DNA of 36,938 nt from SLID01 sp041667545 (GTDB taxonomy: Bacteria; Omnitrophota; Gorgyraeia; Tantalellales; Tantalellaceae), in assembly GCA_041667545.1 (NCBI GenBank), contig JBAYES010000014.1, positions 1-36,938 of the forward strand, in the 5' to 3' direction. A model generated the notes under the pieces. That model worked only from the letters and a program-made list of their open reading frames with translations. It did no database searches and had not been told where the DNA came from. Positions within the stretch are counted from its first letter, which is position 1; every line of letters starts with the position of its first letter. The translations under genes and the position numbers were made by a program. This document shows, piece by piece, positions 32,061-36,938 of the stretch.

Positions 32061-32243
32061 ATGGCTATCACCGGGCTGCGCGAAAACGCGTGCCTTCAGT
32101 GTCGGGTTCACAGTTTACGGCGATTGAGAGTTTTTGAAGAACTAATTTTAACGGGTGAGGGCGAACTTGCGACAGATACGATTTGGATATGCAAATGTGA
32201 GAGTTGTGGAGCAATTCAACGAATTTTATTTTCAAGGAGTTGA
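32061..32243 (+). CDS. Small zinc-ribbon protein (60 aa)
   Basis: A 60-residue protein with two cysteine pairs, CLQC near the N terminus and CKCESC near the C terminus, consistent with a single zinc ribbon. AAGGAG precedes the ATG at 32061. It follows the primase-helicase gene directly. Function unknown. Confidence 0.55.
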   Translation: MAITGLRENACLQCRVHSLRRLRVFEELILTGEGELATDTIWICKCESCGAIQRILFSRS

Positions 32244-32249
32244 AAGCAA

Positions 32250-32867
32250 ATGAATAAGAATGGCTTTTCAAAAAAGATTGCTCCATGCCGGGACCAGGAC
32301 ATCAGATCCGAAACCTCCTTCCGGGCCTCCCTGCCCTCGGAGAATGGATCTGAAATGGAGGGGGTTGCGCTTGTAGCCAGGCGCCCTTCTCCGTCCTGGT
32401 ATCGCAAGAGCGCGCAGCGCATTCCGAGAAATATGCCAGCGACGCGAGAACTCCCAATGAGAAGAAAGTTTGGGATCCTCGTTCACTTTGTCGGGGAGCG
32501 GCTTGGAGACGACAGAAAACGTATTCCAAAGAAAAAAGATTCAGGCACTGCTCCCCTTGCTAATGCGCTTCATATCTGGCGCACCTCCGGCAAGCTTGGA
32601 CAGGGCGATGAGGCTTTCTCGTCCGTCGGGGTGTCCCCGACTGTAGCTCATAGCCAGCCTGATGATACCCCAGGGCGCGAAAGATCTTCGTCCGGCAGCA
32701 ATGACTTGAGATCCATACTTTCGCTAAAGAGGCGGGGCATTCCGCGGCATTGTGCCGTTGTGGCCTCGCCTCTCTCTGGGGGTTTAAGTCGTGAAGCAGA
32801 GATAGACGCGATCGTCGCACGCACGAAATATTATTCTCGGCAAATAAAAGACAGGGGGCAGGCATGA
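32250..32867 (+). CDS. Hypothetical protein (205 aa), unrecognised
   Basis: A 205-codon reading frame with an ATG preceded by AAGGAG at a slightly long distance. It is Arg/Ser/Pro-rich with low hydrophobicity, and ends in a more protein-like segment (REAEIDAIVARTKYYSRQ). Its base composition is GC-richer than its neighbours and several other frames in the same stretch are also open, so the coding status is uncertain. It overlaps a 44-codon frame by an ATGA junction, which supports it. No family recognised. Confidence 0.45.
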   Translation: MNKNGFSKKIAPCRDQDIRSETSFRASLPSENGSEMEGVALVARRPSPSWYRKSAQRIPRNMPATRELPMRRKFGILVHFVGERLGDDRKRIPKKKDSGTAPLANALHIWRTSGKLGQGDEAFSSVGVSPTVAHSQPDDTPGRERSSSGSNDLRSILSLKRRGIPRHCAVVASPLSGGLSREAEIDAIVARTKYYSRQIKDRGQA

Positions 32868-32998
32868 GACTACGTTTATTTATTATCAAAATATTTATAT
32901 CTTTATTCAATAATATATATTCGCTTGGTTACGCTGTAAGGCGTGAGGTTCGAATGTTTGTGAAAGATTTACAGTTCTTCTTTCGGAGTCTTTTGTGA
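32864..32998 (+). CDS. Possible 44-aa basic/hydrophobic peptide
   Basis: Small frame coupled by ATGA overlap to the upstream gene. It reads MRLRLFIIKIFISLF then a region with several Arg and Lys, ending FFFRSLL. The N terminus could form a membrane helix. The DNA is very AT-rich at 32870-32930. It may be a phage small membrane peptide, or not a gene. Confidence 0.35.
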   Translation: MRLRLFIIKIFISLFNNIYSLGYAVRREVRMFVKDLQFFFRSLL

Positions 32999-33180
32999 TG
33001 AAAAATTTATGTATGAGAAGGGGCGGGGCTGTATGCCCTACAGACAGGGGGTTTCAGGACATAAAAAGGTACTCCGCGGGTGCCTCCCCTTCGCGGGTCG
33101 GCGCATCGCGGTTCGTTTACGATGATGAAACCATTTTTCCGGATTTCATGTTCACTAAGTTAGATATGAAAATTATATAA
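32998..33180 (+). CDS. Possible 60-aa hypothetical protein
   Basis: An open frame starting at ATG 32998 inside the TGATG junction with the preceding 44-codon frame. The sequence (CMRRGGAVCPTDRGFQ, later YDDETIFPDF) matches nothing I recognise. Coupling is the only support. A GC-rich stretch at ~33075-33112 (actccgcgggtgc, gcgggtcggcg) suggests RNA structure instead. Confidence 0.25.
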   Translation: MKNLCMRRGGAVCPTDRGFQDIKRYSAGASPSRVGASRFVYDDETIFPDFMFTKLDMKII

Positions 33181-33207
33181 GCCTTTAACCAAGGGGGTTT
33201 CAAGAAA

Positions 33208-33927
33208 ATGGCTCACAAGAAAACTATGAAAAAGATGAAAAAGAAAAAAATAGAGAAAGGGGATCTTGCCGAAGTTGCTCGGCGCAAGCGGTACATCTCT
33301 CTTTTGGAAAAAATGAAATGGTCGAAACCATTATCTCCCGCCGAGATCCGGGAGCTGGAACGGTATCAAAAAGGTCCGGTTCGTTCCGGGCAGGTTGAAT
33401 CCGTGGAAGAGGTGGCCAAAGCTTTCTCGGTGTCAGTTCGAACGGTGTTCAATTGGATCCGGGATGGTGCTCCGGTAGAGGCCGACGGGACTTATGATCT
33501 TTTGGCGATTCAGGCGTGGAAAATTTCCAGAACACCTGGGAAAAGCAAAGCCGGAGAAAAAGAGCAGTGGGATGTTGAGTATCGCCGAATAAAGTTTTTA
33601 CTGGCAGAGATTGAATACAAGCATAAGTTGGGAGAGCTTCTCCCGAGGGAAGAGGTCGAGGATGGAGTTCTAAGATTGTTTACCGAGGCGAGAAAGCGAT
33701 TTCAGTTTTTACCTCAGAGGGTCGCTCCGCAGCTTGAGGGGATGGACGTTCATGCCCGGGCAGCCTTGCTTACGGACCGAGTTAACGAGATTTGCAATGA
33801 TCTTCGACACGGACCCTGGATAACCGACGCTATTTTTGAGAAATCTCAGAAACTTTTACTTTTACAAGAGGAGGGACAAAATGACGAAACAGAAAGTGGT
33901 GATAGTAAAACCCAAGTGGCTGGATAA
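33208..33927 (+). CDS. Nu1-like terminase small subunit
   Basis: A 239-residue protein. A Lys-rich N terminus precedes a winged helix-turn-helix at ~65-87 (SVEEVAKAFSVSVRTVFNWI) with the Nu1-type tail DGAPVEADGTYDLLAIQAW. Then comes the helix YRRIKFLLAEIEYKHKLGELLPREEVE found in DNA-packaging Nu1/DUF1441 proteins. The HTH recognises the packaging start site and the helices oligomerise. CAAGGGGG precedes the ATG. Unusually, no large terminase, portal or capsid gene follows. Confidence 0.75.
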   Translation: MAHKKTMKKMKKKKIEKGDLAEVARRKRYISLLEKMKWSKPLSPAEIRELERYQKGPVRSGQVESVEEVAKAFSVSVRTVFNWIRDGAPVEADGTYDLLAIQAWKISRTPGKSKAGEKEQWDVEYRRIKFLLAEIEYKHKLGELLPREEVEDGVLRLFTEARKRFQFLPQRVAPQLEGMDVHARAALLTDRVNEICNDLRHGPWITDAIFEKSQKLLLLQEEGQNDETESGDSKTQVAG

Positions 33928-34174
33928 CGTCAGACACGCCTGGAAGCTTCCAGATCCGAATAAAAAACCAGTCAAAAGGGATTATGGCTGGCTTCCGAGT
34001 AAAGGTTTGCCTGGCAAACTGAGTGGCTGGATAGTTGAGGGGGGAAAAGAGACATACTGCAAAGCCCTGGAAAAATGGAAAAAAGAAAACACCGAGAAGG
34101 TGGAGAAAAATAAGCCTCGGAAAGGTTCCGGGGTAAAAGCAAAAGGGAAAAAGAAAAAAAGGGGGAGGAAGTGA
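33881..34174 (+). CDS. Hypothetical basic protein (97 aa)
   Basis: A 97-residue protein overlapping the end of the terminase gene by 47 bp, with GAGGAGGG before ATG 33881. The first half (KPKWLDNVRHAWKLPD, DYGWLPSKGLPGKLSGW) is Trp-containing and folded-looking; the last 30 residues are a lysine-rich tail likely to bind nucleic acid. No family recognised. Confidence 0.6.
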   Translation: MTKQKVVIVKPKWLDNVRHAWKLPDPNKKPVKRDYGWLPSKGLPGKLSGWIVEGGKETYCKALEKWKKENTEKVEKNKPRKGSGVKAKGKKKKRGRK

Positions 34175-34266
34175 GTTATTTTATTCGGCGTAAAGGACCG
34201 GACGATGATGAGGAGTTTCCCGATGACGAAAATGAGATGGTTCCGGATCCAGGGGAAACGGTTTAA
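34171..34266 (+). CDS. Possible acidic peptide (31 aa)
   Basis: A GTG-started frame overlapping the preceding stop codon (GTGA) with GGGAGGAA upstream. It is strongly acidic (PDDDEEFPDDENEM). It may be a real small phage protein because the coupling and ribosome binding site are good. Confidence 0.45.
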   Translation: MSYFIRRKGPDDDEEFPDDENEMVPDPGETV

Positions 34267-34292
34267 CTGTTAAACAAAAAAGGAGGACAAAG

Positions 34293-34574
34293 ATGTTAAG
34301 TGAGCGAGAACGGCAGGAAATGGAAGATGTGAGGCGTGACGAAATGGTCGCAGGACTACGAGAAGACGTTACCAGAGCCGGGAGGGCGCTTCAAGATCGT
34401 GAGGTTCCCCGGTTCAATGAAGCTCTCAAAAAGGTGGACGGCATTCTCGTAGGAATCAATTCGGTTCCGTTTGAAGTGTTGAGGCCCTTTTACAAGGTGC
34501 TTTCTAAGTCGCTTCATAACATCCGAGAGATTTCGGACACGATTGATAGTTTTTCAAAGCACGTTGAGAAATAA
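34293..34574 (+). CDS. Hypothetical alpha-helical protein (93 aa)
   Basis: A 93-residue charged helical protein (MLSERERQEMEDVRRDEMV, then VDGILVGINSVPFEVLRPF) preceded by AAGGAGG. It lies where a portal or capsid gene would normally be. No family recognised; possibly a tail-assembly chaperone or scaffold-like component. Confidence 0.65.
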   Translation: MLSERERQEMEDVRRDEMVAGLREDVTRAGRALQDREVPRFNEALKKVDGILVGINSVPFEVLRPFYKVLSKSLHNIREISDTIDSFSKHVEK

Positions 34575-34642
34575 GGCAAGGCTTTTCTCGCGAAAGGGAA
34601 AAGAGACACTCAAACAAACAAAAAACTTAGGGAGGATCAGAA

Positions 34643-35299
34643 ATGAATTTTATCGACATCTTAACCGGTAAGAAAAAAGCAACTTCAAAAGAGATCGGCG
34701 GGCAGATCGTGGAACTTGAAGGGAGAATCACAGATTACGAAAATCAAAAATCAGAGGCCAGGACGGAAGCGAAGAGGTTACGTCAAAGGCGCCTGGGTGG
34801 AGATAAAAACATCAAAGACGCGGATCTTCGCGAGGTTGATCGTACCGTCGAGGAAATTCAGCTTGATCTTGAAGCCGGCACAGAGGCCCTGCAGGCTCTT
34901 AAAGGCAAGCTCACCGAGGCGGTTAAGGCAGAAACTGAAAAGCGGTTGACCGAAATTGAGGAAATGGAAGAAGCTTTCAAGGCTGAAAGCCGGACGATAA
35001 TGAACAAAATTGTTGAATTGTCGGCCCAGGCTAAGGTTTTGCAAATGCAACTTTACTCGGGGTCATTAAGCGCGGACGGATTGACCATAAGCTTTGTGTC
35101 CCGAGAGGACGGGAAAGCTTTTTACGAGGCAGTTAAAACGGAGCTCGAAAAAACGGGCCCTCAAACTTTGTTCACAAGACAGCAAAATATAAAGAAGGAG
35201 GCGCATAGGCTTCGAAATCTAAAAACCGATGAAGAGGCCGCGTTGATCGTAGAGGCCATAAAGGCAGAGAAAACAAAGGCCGAAGAAAAGGTGAGCTAA
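34643..35299 (+). CDS. Hypothetical coiled-coil protein (218 aa)
   Basis: A 218-residue protein, mostly Glu/Lys/Ala-rich helix. Residues ~20-105 contain heptad-like coiled coil (EIGGQIVELEGRITDYENQK, EVDRTVEEIQLDLEAG), and a more compact C-terminal region follows (LSADGLTISFVSREDGKAF). GGGAGGAT precedes the ATG. Position before tail genes suggests a scaffold or tail-assembly role, not provable here. Confidence 0.7.
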   Translation: MNFIDILTGKKKATSKEIGGQIVELEGRITDYENQKSEARTEAKRLRQRRLGGDKNIKDADLREVDRTVEEIQLDLEAGTEALQALKGKLTEAVKAETEKRLTEIEEMEEAFKAESRTIMNKIVELSAQAKVLQMQLYSGSLSADGLTISFVSREDGKAFYEAVKTELEKTGPQTLFTRQQNIKKEAHRLRNLKTDEEAALIVEAIKAEKTKAEEKVS

Positions 35300-35300
35300 T

Positions 35301-35903
35301 ATGGACATGCGACTCGAACTAAACACAAAAAACCTGCTCCGAGCGTATTATCTTTTTCCGAAACAGCTCGAAACAGAGCTTAAGGACGGACTGGATCATG
35401 CCGGCAGGAAGTTCTTGAAAGAGTTCCGGACAAGACGGCTCCGGGGCTTACCGGGTATCCAGAGCCGAGGTCGAACGGGTATTTTTTCGCAGTTTCAGCG
35501 ACATCCGATTTCAGGGAAAGGGCTCGACATACAACAAAAAATCTCAACAACTTCACCGGTTGCCGACATCTGGGAACGCGGAGGGGATCGTTCCGGCAAA
35601 GGCAGGATCGCAGTTCCGCTTTCGTTTGCTCCGATTTTTACAGGAGGCAAGACTCGAAGAGTCCGGAAACGATATCGGGACGTTTTGGCATTAGTCCGGA
35701 GGAAAAAAATATTCCGGCGTGAGATCGATGGCCAGATGTATTTATGCGACAGCGAGACCGGCCGGCCGTATTTCGTTCTAAAAAACAAAGTCAAAGTTCA
35801 GCCGAGGCTGGAATTTGGAAAGACGTTCAACACGTTGGCTCCGCAGTTCAGCAAAATTTATAATAGATCAATTGACCGCGCTTTGAGACGAGGCGGCTGG
35901 TAA
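35301..35903 (+). CDS. Phage tail protein, DUF6441-like
   Basis: A 200-residue basic protein. The segment VADIWERGGDRSGKGRIAVP and the ending PYFVLKNKVKVQPRL, FNTLAPQFSKIYNRSIDRAL match the DUF6441 pattern seen in tail modules next to tape measure genes (WERG, AIP-type, FVL, RPRL motifs). Such proteins probably act in tail completion. It starts 1 bp after the coiled-coil gene. Confidence 0.65.
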   Translation: MDMRLELNTKNLLRAYYLFPKQLETELKDGLDHAGRKFLKEFRTRRLRGLPGIQSRGRTGIFSQFQRHPISGKGLDIQQKISTTSPVADIWERGGDRSGKGRIAVPLSFAPIFTGGKTRRVRKRYRDVLALVRRKKIFRREIDGQMYLCDSETGRPYFVLKNKVKVQPRLEFGKTFNTLAPQFSKIYNRSIDRALRRGGW

Positions 35904-35930
35904 GGACTACCACAAAAAAAGGAGACTAAA

Positions 35931-36938
35931 ATGACTCTAACAAATTCACAAAAAAAAGAGATGTCGGTCGTAATGAAACTTGTCGACCAGCTTTCTCCAC
36001 AGCTTCGAGGCATTCAGGGCCGTTTGAAGGTTTTCGGGGACGAGGTAAAGAGGCTTGCAAGGGTAGGGTTTATGGCTTTAGCTGCTGCCGCTGCCGCTGC
36101 TGGTGCCGCGCTGGTGAAAATTGTCACTTCGACGGTACAGTACGGGACGGAACTCGATAAAATTGCAAAGCAGACCGGGGTCACTACGAAAGAAATGGCG
36201 AAACTCCAGTATGCCGCCGAGCAGGAACACGCCAGCGTGGAGGCTATAACAAAGGCTATGCCATTATTGGCAAAGAATATGTCGCAAGCCCAGCAAGGAA
36301 TGAAAACCTACAGCCGAGAGTTCGACAAAATGGGGATCTCCGTTGTGGACGCTCAGGGCAATTTGAAATCAACGTACGATGTTCTTTTGGAAATGTCTGA
36401 ATATCTATCTACTGCCACGAACAGGACCGAAGCGCTGGCTATAGTGACAACGCTTCTGGGTAGACGTGGAGCGGAACTCTTACCGGTGCTTTTGTTGGGG
36501 AAAAAAGGTTTTAAGGATCTCGGGGACGAGGCCGAGAAACTTGGCATTGCTTTGGATAATAAGGCAGCGGCCGGGATGAAGGTCTTTGACGATAATTTGA
36601 CTAAGCTCAAAAAGGCGTTCCAGGGAATCGGGATTGCTATAACGCAGGAGCTTCTCCCCTACTTGGTAACGCTTAGCGACAAACTTGGAAACCTTGATTT
36701 TGAAAAGGTGAGGGCTGAGGCTCGAGGCGCGACAGAATCGCTCATTGAGTTTGGGAGCTGGATAGCGCGCTGGGTTCTTGGCATTAAGGCTTCTTTTGAA
36801 GCTGCCGCGGTGGTTTTCGCTGAGATATATCGATTCATCTCGGTTTTTGTTTCGTCTATTAAGCAGTCTTTTCTCGCTTTCTCGATTGCGGTTAAAGAAG
36901 GCTTAGCCGATCTTCTGGTTCGGATCCAGTCTTTTGCG
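35931..36938 (+). CDS. Phage tail tape measure protein (5' part, runs off the window)
   Basis: 336 open codons without a stop up to the right edge. The start reads MSVVMKLVDQLSPQLRGIQG, followed by an alanine-rich hydrophobic stretch (ALAAAAAAAGAALV, ~residues 50-63) and the tape measure domain (KIAKQTGVTTKEMAKLQYAA, then LLGRRGAELLPVLL). Later hydrophobic segments (~265-325) resemble membrane-active regions used in DNA injection. AAAGGAG precedes the ATG. It sets tail length in siphoviruses and myoviruses. Confidence 0.9.
   Translation, partial: MTLTNSQKKEMSVVMKLVDQLSPQLRGIQGRLKVFGDEVKRLARVGFMALAAAAAAAGAALVKIVTSTVQYGTELDKIAKQTGVTTKEMAKLQYAAEQEHASVEAITKAMPLLAKNMSQAQQGMKTYSREFDKMGISVVDAQGNLKSTYDVLLEMSEYLSTATNRTEALAIVTTLLGRRGAELLPVLLLGKKGFKDLGDEAEKLGIALDNKAAAGMKVFDDNLTKLKKAFQGIGIAITQELLPYLVTLSDKLGNLDFEKVRAEARGATESLIEFGSWIARWVLGIKASFEAAAVVFAEIYRFISVFVSSIKQSFLAFSIAVKEGLADLLVRIQSFA

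Overview
The window looks like a bacterial chromosome segment with an integrated phage-like element at its right end. About 24 kb of compact, mostly plus-strand housekeeping genes precede a tRNA-Ser(GGA) gene, and everything after that tRNA reads as phage-related DNA that runs off the right edge. Paired LptF/LptG permeases indicate a Gram-negative-type outer membrane with LPS. The gene mix (YvcK with membrane anchor, GH57 and GH130 enzymes, HPr carrying the regulatory serine, SPL-family radical SAM protein, CstA) and the dispersed 'gaagcgatctc'-type intergenic repeats resemble uncultured lineages such as Candidatus Omnitrophota or neighbouring phyla. That placement is inference from gene content, with no marker gene to prove it.

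Layout, left to right. (1) 1-1300: two copies of a MITE-like repeat, then a minus-strand tRNA operon transcribed Pro(TGG)-Leu(TAG)-Arg(TCT)-His(GTG). A structured repeat bearing a copy of the tRNA 3' end lies between tRNA-Arg and tRNA-His. (2) 1.4-7.4 kb: SPL-like radical SAM protein, exported SagB-type nitroreductase, CstA transporter, tRNA-Arg(TCG) with a second copy of the same structured repeat, NAD synthetase, and a GH130 phosphorylase/glycosidase. (3) 7.4-14.4 kb: tRNA-Lys and tRNA-Gly, then a carbon-control and polysaccharide block: PTS IIA, YvcK, GH57 glucanotransferase, HPr, Enzyme I and a sugar nucleotidyltransferase. No PTS IIB/IIC permease is present, so this PTS may be regulatory. 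(4) 14.6-23.9 kb: MetK, AhcY, phosphofructokinase, LptF/LptG, polyprenyl synthase, IspH and a PabB-type chorismate enzyme, closely packed and co-directional. (5) 23.96 kb: tRNA-Ser(GGA) with its own promoter, the likely integration site.

The element (24.05 kb to the right edge) starts with three TGGACA boxes at exact 11-bp spacing and a large, odd tyrosine recombinase. The recombinase carries an internal duplication of half its catalytic domain and a ~240-residue C-terminal extension. Next come an XRE regulator plus ImmA/IrrE-type metalloprotease pair, a zinc-ribbon protein, and a divergent CI/Cro-type switch. The CI-like protein lacks the catalytic serine of S24 repressors. Then follow a CII-like regulator, a DUF1376-like replication protein, a T7 gp4-type primase-helicase, several small unknown genes, a Nu1-like small terminase, a coiled-coil protein, a DUF6441 tail protein and the start of a tape measure protein. 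No large terminase, portal, protease or major capsid gene lies between the small terminase and the tail genes, where they would normally be. The element may be a degraded prophage, a prophage with unusual gene order, or a satellite that encodes packaging specificity plus tail parts but no head. The hexamer GGATCC is also strongly enriched in the element compared with the flanking chromosome.
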